Shown: positions 6,453 to 12,849, counted from the stretch's first letter. The stretch: DNA of 12,849 nt from Bog-756 sp036553725 (GCA_036553725.1 DATBOO010000002.1:1-12849), one strand, 5' to 3'. Numbers and translations are program-made. Notes: generated from the sequence alone by a model not told the origin.

Positions 6453-7190
6453 TCAGTGGACCTGGGGGACCGGCGGGGCGGGAGGGGCCGGCGCGTCCGG
6501 ACCAAACGCCGCATTTAGCTGGGTACGCCAACTCTGCTTGAGGTCGTTCACCAGAAGGAGAAGAGCCGGGATCGAGTCGCCCATCGCCTGGTGGATCTCA
6601 TCGATGATCTCCCACACCCGACCGCCGAGATCGACGACCGCCCCCAGGTGCTCGCACCGGCCGTCATCGGCGCTGACGGTCCTGGATTTGACCGCGATTC
6701 TGACCGCCCCCGGCAGCGAGTCCAGAGTGGTCGCGTACCTCCAGTTGGTGGCCAGGCCCTGGATCATCGGGCTGTCATAGCCCGCCATGAGTGAGATCAC
6801 CGTCGACTTGAAGATCACGATCGGCTTGCAGACGGCGAAGGCGACCGCCGCCTCGACGGCACTCCCTTCGTCAGGCACCCTTCCGTCCATGTTGAACACG
6901 ACGGAGTTGCACCTCTTCACGACCTGGAAGATGTCCAGGGCGAACCCGATCTTTCGGGCGAAGTCCACGATGGCGGCGAAGTCGGCAGGGTCGTCAGGGG
7001 GGGCGTTGGTGAGCAGCCGCAGCGCCTGGGCCACCTCGATGCCCTCTTTGTGCGGGAGGTACGTGGTGAATCCCGCCTCTTTGAGCACGCTCGAGATCCG
7101 CCTCTGTTCCCGCTTGTCGCCGAGGCTGAACATCGGCCCGGCACAGTAGACGGGCGATCCGGCCGCTCCGCCGGGTTCGGTGGTGGTCAT
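6453..7190 (-). CDS. Nucleoside 2-deoxyribosyltransferase-like protein
   Basis: Encodes 245 residues. The N-terminal V-Y-C-A-G-P-M-F-S at 14-22 matches the substrate-binding loop of the nucleoside 2-deoxyribosyltransferase superfamily (usually Y-L-A-G-P-x-F). It is followed by a helix ending G-F-T-T-Y-L-P-H-K-E-G at 40-50, the equivalent of the F-x-P-Q-R-D-G strand. C-N-S-V-V-F-N-M-D-G at 94-103 and P-D-E-G-S-A-V-E-A-A-V-A-F-A at 106-119 form the conserved active-site segment, with E113 the likely nucleophile. K-P-I-V-I-F-K-S-T at 122-130 is the next strand and S-P-M-I-Q-G-L at 140-146 a late conserved loop. Such enzymes cleave or transfer nucleoside or nucleotide glycosidic bonds; the substrate is open. 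It is longer than the usual 150-190 residues, with an extra C-terminal region of about 80 residues and a Pro/Ala tail. GGAGG lies 5 nt before ATG 7190, a strong start. The cyclase gene follows 82 bp downstream. Confidence 0.75.
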   Translation of the reverse strand: MTTTEPGGAAGSPVYCAGPMFSLGDKREQRRISSVLKEAGFTTYLPHKEGIEVAQALRLLTNAPPDDPADFAAIVDFARKIGFALDIFQVVKRCNSVVFNMDGRVPDEGSAVEAAVAFAVCKPIVIFKSTVISLMAGYDSPMIQGLATNWRYATTLDSLPGAVRIAVKSRTVSADDGRCEHLGAVVDLGGRVWEIIDEIHQAMGDSIPALLLLVNDLKQSWRTQLNAAFGPDAPAPPAPPVPQVH

Positions 7191-7672
7191 GGAGTCCTCC
7201 GTTCGGTTGGGAGATCTGGGTTGTGGTCTTCTGGATTGCGGTCAGCGGAGCGTGAGCACGACGGGGAATCCCGGCGGTTCAGGTTGGGGGCGTCGTCGCT
7301 CTGTTCGCCGACCCAAGGACATCAGGCGGCCGGCGGCGGCACCTCCGCCCACCCTGACGACCGGCGTCGGGACGGGAAAGCGGCCCCTCATCCGAATGGG
7401 CGCGGCGCGGTGCCCTCGGAGGTCGGTCGCGGTCAAGGGCGCTCCGCCTCGGGGCCGGGCGGCAAGCGGTCTGGCCCCGTGCTCGTTTCCTCGGGCATGG
7501 ATCCAGACCCGACAAATCCGTCCACCATTCATCCAGCAACCTCGCCTCGCCGCTGTGAAGGTACCTCAGCCCACAACCCTATCGAACCTCGAGCGTCAAT
7601 GACGCCCCCCGTTGCACCAGGGGTGGCTGCGGCACAGGGCCGCCGCCAGTCGGGCCGGCCAGTGGGCCCGCC
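7191..7672. other. Intergenic region of about 480 bp without a convincing gene
   Basis: This gap lies between the DUF1810 stop and the NDT-like start, both on the minus strand. Open frames of up to about 140 codons exist on both strands, but their products are Arg/Pro/Gly-rich and match nothing I recognise. The stretch around 7480-7600 is visibly less GC-rich than its surroundings. The upstream signals of the NDT-like gene should lie here, but apart from its Shine-Dalgarno site I see no clear -35/-10 pair near the start. GGGCC arms near 7640-7670 could form a hairpin after DUF1810, without a T-tract. Confidence 0.5.
7593..7605. promoter_or_regulatory. Perfect 13-bp dyad, operator-like
   Basis: GCGTCA-A-TGACGC is a perfect inverted repeat with a one-base centre, lying in the less GC-rich part of the intergenic gap. 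With a single-base centre it cannot form a good RNA hairpin, so a dimeric DNA-binding protein site is the more natural reading. Which gene it would control is unclear: the NDT-like start is about 400 bp away. Confidence 0.3.
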
Positions 7673-8098
7673 TCAGATGCGTTCGTCGGTGGCGGCGTCG
7701 GGGAGGCCGTCGAAATAGCGCTCGAGTACCTGCCGGAACAGCGGTTGGTCCGGATCGACGCGCCTGAACAGCGTCATCGACGAATGGAGCTTCCGGGCGT
7801 CCACCGGACCGAATACCTGCACGGCGGTGAGGTCCCGCCGCCCGGCGAGGATCTCCGCGCACTCGAGTAGGCGGGGGCCGAGTACGGCGTGGTGCAGGTA
7901 GGCGCGCGCTTCCTCCAGTGACGAGATGGCGAACCATTTCGACAGTGCACTCTGTCCCAGCCCCGAGATCTGTGGGAAGACGAACCACATCCAGTGGCTC
8001 GTCTTCCGGCCGCGGCGCAACTCCGCGGCTGCCCCGTCATAGGTGCCCTCGGCGTCCTGGGCGGAGACGAAGCGGTCGAGGTGGAACGGGTCGTCCAT
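7673..8098 (-). CDS. DUF1810 family protein
   Basis: Encodes 141 residues from ATG 8098, the normal length for this family of unknown function. Recognised from D-P-F-H-L-D-R-F at 3-10, R-K-T-S-H-W-M-W-F-V-F-P-Q at 31-43, A-I-S-S-L-E-E-A-R-A-Y-L at 57-68, V-L-G-P-R-L-L-E-C at 72-80, L-H-S-S-M-T-L-F at 104-111 and R-Y-F-D-G at 127-131. It appears soluble, with no signal peptide or membrane segment. A GTG at 8155 would add 19 residues, but its GGAGG is only 2 nt away. ATG 8098 has GGGAG at 5 nt and agrees with the family's N-terminus. It follows qcrB by 66 bp on the same strand, so read-through from the respiratory operon is possible, though nothing in the family links it to respiration. Confidence 0.88.
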   Translation of the reverse strand: MDDPFHLDRFVSAQDAEGTYDGAAAELRRGRKTSHWMWFVFPQISGLGQSALSKWFAISSLEEARAYLHHAVLGPRLLECAEILAGRRDLTAVQVFGPVDARKLHSSMTLFRRVDPDQPLFRQVLERYFDGLPDAATDERI

Positions 8099-8164
8099 CG
8101 GCGCTCCCGCCCCTGGGTCCCGCCCGAGGTGAGGCAGATCGGCAGCCGACGCCACTGCCTCCGC

Positions 8165-9649
8165 TCAGCGCATGACCCGGCGCACGCCCGCGCCCGTGGC
8201 CAGTTCGGGCGGTACCAGGTCGATGTAGGTGGGGACGGGGATGGCGTCGATCTCCTCGGCACCATCACCGGGACGCGCTTCGGCGTCGGTCGTGGAGTAC
8301 TCGCCGGTCGACGACCGGGTGACGATCTGGGCCCGCTTGCGTTTGCCCACACCCTCGGCAGCCCGCATCTCGTTGCAGATCTTGTAGGCCACCAACGCCG
8401 CCAGGATCGGCGCGATGACCACCGCGAACCGGAAGAACCACAGCACGGCGTTGAGCGGCACCTGGAAGAAGTTGGCCAGGACGTCGGTGGACGAGGCGAA
8501 GAAGACCATGAACAGGAGGGAGAGCATGGCCACACCGGCGGCGGTACGGAGGGGCCGGTCGCGGGGACGGTCCAACAGGTTGTGGTAGGCCAGGTCCTTG
8601 GTGTGCCGGGACTCGATGAACGGCCAGATCAGGAAGATGTTGAAGATGAGACCGGGGAAGATCACCGCGGGCAGGAAGACCTCCAGCGGGATGGTGTGCC
8701 CCCAGCCGACCCACTCCCAGCTGGGCATGATGCGCAGGGCGCCGTCGAGCCAGCCCATGTACCAGTCGGGCTGCACCGCATAGGAGATCTGGTAGGGCTC
8801 GTACTGGCCGAATTGCCAGATCGGGTTGATCTGGGCCAGGCCTCCTAGCAGGAAGATCACCGCCGAGGTCATGAACAGGAACCCGGTGGTCTTGGCGATG
8901 AACGTCGGGAACATCGGCGACCCGACCACGTTGTGCTCGGTCTTCCCCTTGCCCTTGAACTGGGTGTGCTTCTGTTTGACCAGCAGTCCGAGGTGGGCGG
9001 CCAGCAACCCGATCAGCACCAGCGGGACGATCAGCACGTGGAGGATGTAGAAGCGGGGGATGATGACGCCGTTGCCCGGGTAGTTGCCCCCGAACAGGAA
9101 GAAGCCCAGGTAGCTGCCGACCAGGGGAATCGACTCGATGATCGAGTAGGCGATGCGGATGCCCGTGCCGGACACCAGGTCGTCGGGGAGCGAGTAGCCG
9201 AGGAACCCGTTGACGATGCCCAGGATGAGCATGCTCACCCCGACGATCCAGTTGAACTCGCGCGGCTTGCGGAATGCCCCGGTGAAGAACACCCGGGCCA
9301 TGTGCACGGCGATGGAACCGAGGAAGATGTCGGCTGCCCAGTGGTGGGCCTGGCGCATCAGGAGGCCGGACTTCACGTCGAAGGAGAGGCCCACCGACGA
9401 GGCGTAGGCCTCGGAGACCCGCTGCCCCCGCAGTGGGGGATACGACCCGTGGTAGACGATCTCGTGGGCGGAGGGGATGTAGTACAGCGAGAGGAACACC
9501 CCGGTGGCCAGCAGCACCACGAAGGAGTAGAGGGCGATCTCGCCCAGCATGAACGACCAGTGGTCGGGGAAGATCTTGTCGAGGAAGGTCCGGCCGCCCT
9601 TGGCGATGCCCAGCCTGTCGTCGAGCCAGCGGAGGGAGCTGTCGATCAT
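8165..9649 (-). CDS. qcrB: Menaquinol-cytochrome c reductase cytochrome b subunit
   Basis: Encodes 494 residues, the diheme quinol-oxidising core of the bcc complex. Heme ligands are visible in two helices: H102 and H116 in M-R-Q-A-H-H-W-A-A-D-I-F-L-G-S-I-A-V-H-M, and H204 and H219 in the helix beginning Y-I-L-H. The second pair has 14 intervening residues, the b6-like spacing known from actinobacteria. The quinol-site tetrapeptide is PDWY at 294-297 instead of PEWY. About eight hydrophobic helices lie at roughly 34-57, 104-123, 133-153, 200-223, 252-272, 320-345, 368-386 and 398-423. A soluble tail rich in charged residues (about 430-494) follows, as is usual for actinobacterial QcrB. ATG 9649 overlaps the qcrA stop as ATGA, which fixes the start. 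It is the last gene of ctaE-qcrCAB. Confidence 0.96.
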   Translation of the reverse strand: MIDSSLRWLDDRLGIAKGGRTFLDKIFPDHWSFMLGEIALYSFVVLLATGVFLSLYYIPSAHEIVYHGSYPPLRGQRVSEAYASSVGLSFDVKSGLLMRQAHHWAADIFLGSIAVHMARVFFTGAFRKPREFNWIVGVSMLILGIVNGFLGYSLPDDLVSGTGIRIAYSIIESIPLVGSYLGFFLFGGNYPGNGVIIPRFYILHVLIVPLVLIGLLAAHLGLLVKQKHTQFKGKGKTEHNVVGSPMFPTFIAKTTGFLFMTSAVIFLLGGLAQINPIWQFGQYEPYQISYAVQPDWYMGWLDGALRIMPSWEWVGWGHTIPLEVFLPAVIFPGLIFNIFLIWPFIESRHTKDLAYHNLLDRPRDRPLRTAAGVAMLSLLFMVFFASSTDVLANFFQVPLNAVLWFFRFAVVIAPILAALVAYKICNEMRAAEGVGKRKRAQIVTRSSTGEYSTTDAEARPGDGAEEIDAIPVPTYIDLVPPELATGAGVRRVMR

Positions 9650-10584
9650 GGCCGCTCCCAAAATCCGGGCCCGACCGCCTGGTCGAAGCCGCCCTGGGAG
9701 CGCAGGTTGCCGACCAGGTCCGCCTTGAGCGGCAGCTGGGGCAGCGGGCGGGGCGCGGGGCCGAACTCGGGGATCGCACCCGACTGCACGTTGAAGATCG
9801 ACTGGTGGCACGGGCACACCAGCTGCTGGGTCTGCTCCTGGTAGAGGCCGACCGGGCACCCCAGGTGGGTGCACATCTTCGAGTAGGCCACGTAGCCCTG
9901 CACCCCCCAGTCGGTTCGCCCCGGAGGGCTGAGCACCAGCGGAGGGTCGAAGGGGCCGAGCTGGGCCAATCGGATGAGGATCACCTGGTCGGGTGACGAC
10001 CCCTCGAAGCCCTCGGGGAAGACGGTCAGCACCCCTCCGACGTCGAGGTCGGCCACGGTGACCTTGCGCCCGTCGACCGTGACCAGTTGTGAGTTCTTCT
10101 TCCAGTTGGTCTTGAACAGGGCGTCGCCGGGCTTGGGGCCGAGCGATCGGATCAGGGGGAACAGGAGGACGATCCCCATGGCCGTCGACCCCAGGGCGAA
10201 GAGCCCGCCCAGCACCTTGCGCCGCTTCACCACCATGCCGCCGCGTTCGACCACCGCCGCGGTCATCGCCGCCCGCTCGTCCTCGGTGGAGTGGAACTCG
10301 TGCCGCTCCTCGACGAACGGTCCCTGGGGCATCAGGTACTTCCCCCAGGCGGTGACCCCGAACCCCAGCGCCAGGAGGCCGACACCGAGGGTGACCGCCT
10401 CCCACTGGCTGTTGTCGCCCACCCAGTAGACAATCCCGAAACCGATGAACCCGATGAACCCGATCACCATGGAGACGGCGGCCACCGCCTGGGCCCGGTC
10501 GGGGTGCTTGGCGTAGGGCTGCAGATGGGGGTCGTCGAGCGCGGCCGGCGGCAGCGGCCCCTCCAGGCGGGGCTCGTCGCTCAT
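9646..10584 (-). CDS. qcrA: Menaquinol-cytochrome c reductase Rieske iron-sulfur subunit
   Basis: Encodes 312 residues. The Rieske [2Fe-2S] site is complete: C238-T-H240 with C243, and C257-P-C259-H260. C238, H240, C257 and H260 are the cluster ligands, and C243/C259 the expected disulfide. Three hydrophobic segments at about 34-55, 62-79 and 124-146 precede the soluble cluster domain. This three-helix N-terminus is the actinobacterial QcrA layout, unlike the single helix of proteobacterial and mitochondrial Rieske proteins. R120-R-R-K just before the third helix fits a Tat-like targeting element, as proposed for this family, but no strict twin-arginine consensus is seen. It passes electrons from menaquinol at QcrB to the hemes of QcrC. 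It overlaps qcrC upstream and qcrB downstream by ATGA. Confidence 0.96.
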   Translation of the reverse strand: MSDEPRLEGPLPPAALDDPHLQPYAKHPDRAQAVAAVSMVIGFIGFIGFGIVYWVGDNSQWEAVTLGVGLLALGFGVTAWGKYLMPQGPFVEERHEFHSTEDERAAMTAAVVERGGMVVKRRKVLGGLFALGSTAMGIVLLFPLIRSLGPKPGDALFKTNWKKNSQLVTVDGRKVTVADLDVGGVLTVFPEGFEGSSPDQVILIRLAQLGPFDPPLVLSPPGRTDWGVQGYVAYSKMCTHLGCPVGLYQEQTQQLVCPCHQSIFNVQSGAIPEFGPAPRPLPQLPLKADLVGNLRSQGGFDQAVGPGFWERP

Positions 10585-11519
10585 GTGCGGTCTCCGATCC
10601 AGAAGCAGACCAGCATCAACGCCCCCACCCCGAGGAGCAGGCCCACGAACCCCTCACCCACCGGACCGATCCCCCCGAGGCCGAAGCCGCCGCGATTGAC
10701 GGGATGCTGGATTACCCCGTTGACGTAGGCGGCGATGTCACGGGCCTCGGTGTTGGTGATGTTGCCCTCGCTGAAGTGGGGCATGTTGCCCGGCCCCGAG
10801 CGGATGGCCTCGACGGTCTGGGGGAGGGTGGCCAGGTGCAGGCTGGGGGCGTAGGCCCCGTTGGCCAGGGCGTCGCCGGCGCCGGTGATGGTGTGGCAGG
10901 CCGCGCAGTTGAGGGTGAACAGGGTGTTGCCCGCCTCGAGGTCGGCGCCGTTGGTGTTGACGATCGGCACCTGGGTCCCCTGCCCGGGGGTGAGCGACTG
11001 CACCCAGGCGGCGATCTCGAGGGTCTGCAGCCGGTTGAACCGGGGGGGCTTGCGGGTGGCCTGGACGCTGGAGTTGGCCAGCGGCATCCGGCCGGTCGAG
11101 ACCCAGAAGTCGACCGTCCCGGCCCCGAGGCCCTGCAGGTTCGGCGCCCGGGTGGTCCCCAGGGCCTCCGGTCCGTGGCAGCTGGAGCAGTTGGCGGCGA
11201 AGAGCGCCTGGCCGGGGGCGATGAACGTCGACGGCAGCGTGGCGTAGTAGATGCCGGTCTGGTTGGACGGGGCGGCGTAGTTGAGGGCGCCGGCGACGCT
11301 GGGCGGGGCCGGCTGCCCGATCGGTGTGGGTGTGGTGGACGTCGAGGTGAGGGTGGGAAGCGTGGTGGTGGCCACCGGGTCGGCCTGGGCGGAGCTCGGC
11401 CAGAACCCGAGCAGCCCGGCCAGGGCCACGCACCCCACCAGCGCCGCCGGTGCCGCGTAGCGGGCCCTGAGCAACCGGCGCGTTCCGTGTCCCATCTCGT
11501 CGAGCGTCCCGTGCTGCAT
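10581..11519 (-). CDS. qcrC: Diheme cytochrome c subunit of the bcc complex
   Basis: Encodes 312 residues with two c-type heme sites, CSSCH at 111-115 and CAACH at 205-209. Likely axial methionines are M145 (G-R-M-P-L) and M246 (G-N-M-P-H-F). An N-terminal signal or anchor lies at about 22-45 (ending S-S-A-Q-A). A Thr/Pro-rich linker of about 25 residues follows (49-73), and a C-terminal membrane anchor at about 286-307 ends in a short polar tail. The fused diheme QcrC passes electrons directly to the aa3 oxidase, replacing a mobile cytochrome c in actinobacteria. ATG 11519 directly follows the ctaE TAG with no gap. A second ATG eight codons later (11495) is an alternative start, and neither has a strong ribosome binding site. 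The stop overlaps qcrA as ATGA. Confidence 0.95.
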   Translation of the reverse strand: MQHGTLDEMGHGTRRLLRARYAAPAALVGCVALAGLLGFWPSSAQADPVATTTLPTLTSTSTTPTPIGQPAPPSVAGALNYAAPSNQTGIYYATLPSTFIAPGQALFAANCSSCHGPEALGTTRAPNLQGLGAGTVDFWVSTGRMPLANSSVQATRKPPRFNRLQTLEIAAWVQSLTPGQGTQVPIVNTNGADLEAGNTLFTLNCAACHTITGAGDALANGAYAPSLHLATLPQTVEAIRSGPGNMPHFSEGNITNTEARDIAAYVNGVIQHPVNRGGFGLGGIGPVGEGFVGLLLGVGALMLVCFWIGDRT

Positions 11520-12131
11520 CTATTTGAGAAGGAAGAGGCAGCTGTAGAGGCCGATCCACACGATGTCGACGAAGTGCCAGTAGTAGCTCACGCCCTGGAA
11601 CACCGGCGTCTCCCCGGGGTCCCCCTTCGGGCCCTTCAGCCGGCCGAGTAGGAAGACCATGGCCACCAGGCCGAGGAACACGTGCAGCCCGTGCAGTCCG
11701 GTCATGATGTAGAACAGCGAGCCGAAGGCGGTATGGGTGGGGTTGGTGGCCACGTCGTGGGAGAGGGTGACCCACTCGTAGAACTGGTTGCTCACGAACA
11801 GCCCGCCCATCACGATGGTGACCACGATCCAGGTCTTGGCGCTGCGCCGGTCGCCGCGCTCCTGGTCCCAGACCGCCTTCTGCATGGTGAAGCTGGAGCC
11901 GAGCAGGATGAGCGTGAAGATGCCGGCCTGGATGGTGTCGAGCTTGGTCCCGGCCGGCGGCCACACCGAGGCATGGGCTCGGATGGTGAAGAAGGCGGCG
12001 AACAGCGAGCTGAAGAACATCACCTCGGAGCCCAGCCAGATGATGACGCCCACCGCCAGCATCGACGGCTTGTCGGGGCGGTGTCGCTGGCGGGAGATTG
12101 CCGCCGGTTCGACGGCGAGGGCCTCGGTCAC
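11520..12131 (-). CDS. ctaE: Cytochrome c oxidase subunit III
   Basis: Encodes 203 residues with five predicted membrane helices at about 25-50, 66-86, 100-121, 137-163 and 181-202. This is the short five-helix form found in actinobacteria, compared with seven in mitochondria. Conserved family features are S-E-V-M-F-F at 35-40 with the buried glutamate E36, G-L-H-G-L-H-V at 145-151, and Y-Y-W-H-F-V-D-I-V-W at 183-192. Subunit III stabilises the oxidase and its proton uptake and has no metal centres. The start is GTG 12131: the frame is closed by TAA only four codons upstream (12143-12141), and the next ATG lies inside the first helix. No Shine-Dalgarno site precedes the GTG. As first gene of ctaE-qcrCAB it places an oxidase subunit and the reductase under one promoter. 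Confidence 0.95.
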   Translation of the reverse strand: MTEALAVEPAAISRQRHRPDKPSMLAVGVIIWLGSEVMFFSSLFAAFFTIRAHASVWPPAGTKLDTIQAGIFTLILLGSSFTMQKAVWDQERGDRRSAKTWIVVTIVMGGLFVSNQFYEWVTLSHDVATNPTHTAFGSLFYIMTGLHGLHVFLGLVAMVFLLGRLKGPKGDPGETPVFQGVSYYWHFVDIVWIGLYSCLFLLK

Positions 12132-12137
12132 GCCGTA

Positions 12138-12168
12138 TTTTTAGTCGATCGGACGCTCGGGGGGCCAA
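12138..12168 (-). promoter_or_regulatory. Probable promoter of ctaE-qcrCAB, leaderless geometry
   Basis: On the minus strand TTGGCC (12168-12163) and TAAAAA (12143-12138, part of TAAAAAT) are separated by 19 bp. The -10-like hexamer ends 6 nt before the GTG start at 12131. The A/T run stands out sharply in otherwise GC-rich DNA. An in-frame stop within it excludes a longer protein, and no Shine-Dalgarno site is present, so a leaderless mRNA is likely. Confidence 0.45.
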
Positions 12169-12181
12169 CTCATCGGGCCGT

Positions 12182-12199
12182 CCCGCCGGGCCCGGCGGG
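12182..12199. terminator. Perfect 18-bp palindrome, possible terminator of the helicase gene
   Basis: CCCGCCGGG followed by CCCGGCGGG is a perfect inverted repeat. It begins about 33 bp after the helicase stop and lies upstream of the ctaE promoter, on the same strand as both genes. As RNA it could fold with a 7-bp stem and a 4-nt loop, but no T-tract follows. It could equally be a protein-binding dyad upstream of ctaE. Confidence 0.35.
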
Positions 12200-12231
12200 C
12201 TGCCCCCCGGACCCCGGCCGAGCTGGCCTGC

Positions 12232-12849
12232 TCAGGCCCCTTGCAGGGCAGTCGGCACCGGGGCCAGGTGCACCACGGTCAGCCGTTGGGTGGGCCGGGT
12301 GAGCGCCACGTACAGGGTCCGCAGCCCGCGAGCGGTCTCGCCGGCGATGACCGCCGGCTCCACCACCACCACCGAGTCGAACTCGAGCCCGTTGGCGGCG
12401 TCGGCCGCCAGGAGCACCAACGGCTCGGACAGCCCCCCCTTGCGCAGGTCGCGGGCATCGACCACCGAGAGGTCGACGGCGCCCAGGGCATCGAACAGGA
12501 TCGGAAGCAGGGACTCGGGGGCCAGGATGGCCACACGCCCGGGCGCCACCCGGTCCACCTCCTCGCCGGCCACGTCGGCCACCCGGCGGGCCAGATCCCG
12601 GAGGGTCCCGCCCCGGAGCGCGCCGTCGGGCCCCCTGGCCGCGATCACCCGCGGCTCCTCACCGGTGCGACGCACCGGCCGGGGCGGGGTGAGCTCGGGA
12701 GCGGCCAGGGCCAGGACCCGGCCGGCGACGGCCAACACCTCGGCCGGGGTGCGGTAGCTCACGGTCAGCTCGACGGTCCGGACCGGTCGCCGGTTGGGCA
12801 GATGATCGGTGATGTCCGCCCAGGACCGGGGGGACCAGGGGGCGGTGGC
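12232..12849 (-). CDS. HelD/UvrD-like superfamily 1 helicase, C-terminal part (partial)
   Basis: The frame is open to the right edge, so only the last 205 residues are visible. V-E-L-T-V-S-Y-R at 26-33 of the fragment is the post-motif IV strand of UvrD/Rep helicases (typically L-x-x-N-Y-R). G-L-E-F-D-S-V-V-V-V-E-P at 154-165 is motif V, and T-L-Y-V-A-L-T-R-P at 178-186 is motif VI with its arginine finger. Actinobacterial HelD/HelR proteins, which remove stalled or rifamycin-bound RNA polymerase, have a similar C-terminus. HelD-like is therefore the best guess, but the diagnostic N-terminal coiled coil and polymerase-binding regions lie outside the window. A GTG at 12762 could pose as a start but is internal to the conserved V-S-Y-R strand, so it is not the start. 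Confidence 0.75.
   Translation of the reverse strand, partial: ATAPWSPRSWADITDHLPNRRPVRTVELTVSYRTPAEVLAVAGRVLALAAPELTPPRPVRRTGEEPRVIAARGPDGALRGGTLRDLARRVADVAGEEVDRVAPGRVAILAPESLLPILFDALGAVDLSVVDARDLRKGGLSEPLVLLAADAANGLEFDSVVVVEPAVIAGETARGLRTLYVALTRPTQRLTVVHLAPVPTALQGA

Noticed and set aside
7570..7600. GGTTCGAT on the minus strand, resembling a tRNA T-loop
   Set aside because: The flanking bases do not form a T-stem and no acceptor or anticodon stem can be found around it.
7180..7602. Open frames of 86-140 codons in the 480-bp gap
   Set aside because: Low-complexity Arg/Pro/Gly products, no good ribosome site and no family resemblance. They are not called as genes, though a small real gene cannot be fully excluded.
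7640..7672. GGGCC/GGCCC arms after the DUF1810 stop as a terminator
   Set aside because: Short GC-only arms with no T-tract occur by chance in this DNA; mentioned only within the gap entry.
10704..12168. Long frames on both strands over qcrC and ctaE
   Set aside because: QcrC heme motifs and CtaE helices identify the real frames; the others are Gly/Arg/Pro-rich shadows.
12762..12762. GTG 12762 as the start of a complete 176-residue protein
   Set aside because: The frame continues upstream to the window edge with conserved helicase sequence, and the GTG is an internal Val in the V-E-L-T-V-S-Y-R strand.

Overview
The window is high-GC bacterial DNA whose protein families point to an actinobacterium, possibly of the Acidimicrobiia type. 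The evidence is a ctaE-qcrC-qcrA-qcrB operon with a diheme cytochrome c1 (QcrC), a three-helix Rieske protein and an actinobacterial CtaF. An F420-type luciferase-like oxidoreductase, a cyclase/ATPase/TPR protein and several start codons with no leader fit the same view. The species cannot be named from this sequence.

Layout. 1-566 (+): the last 58 codons of ctaD, overlapping complete ctaF (aa3 oxidase subunits I and IV). 607-1416 (-) and 1487-2374 (+): a divergent pair, a PEP mutase/isocitrate lyase superfamily protein and an LLM-class oxidoreductase. 2441-2869 and 2914-3276 (+): a GNAT acetyltransferase and a VOC/glyoxalase-fold protein. 3293-7190 (-): a probable two-gene unit, a nucleoside 2-deoxyribosyltransferase-like protein followed by a 1025-residue class III cyclase + AAA ATPase + TPR protein. 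7191-7672: about 480 bp with no convincing gene. 7673-8098 (-): DUF1810. 8165-12131 (-): ctaE-qcrC-qcrA-qcrB, joined by ATGA overlaps or zero spacing. 12232-12849 (-): the C-terminal part of a HelD/UvrD-like helicase, running off the right edge.

How it fits together. The two ends encode one respiratory chain: QcrABC oxidises menaquinol and CtaC/D/E/F reduces oxygen, normally as a bcc-aa3 supercomplex in actinobacteria. Between them lie about 7.6 kb of small metabolic and signalling genes. I do not see CRISPR, tRNA, rRNA, transposases or phage genes.

The two points most worth following are these. (1) At four genes (PEP-mutase-like, GNAT, VOC, ctaE) a -10-like hexamer ends 6 or 7 nt before the start codon, a geometry expected for leaderless mRNAs. 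(2) The NDT-like gene is coupled to a cyclase/ATPase gene whose cyclase domain keeps its metal and transition-state residues but lacks the usual adenine-specifying residues. An extra well-formed start in the same frame lies 60 nt upstream of the cyclase start, cut off by a single TGA.
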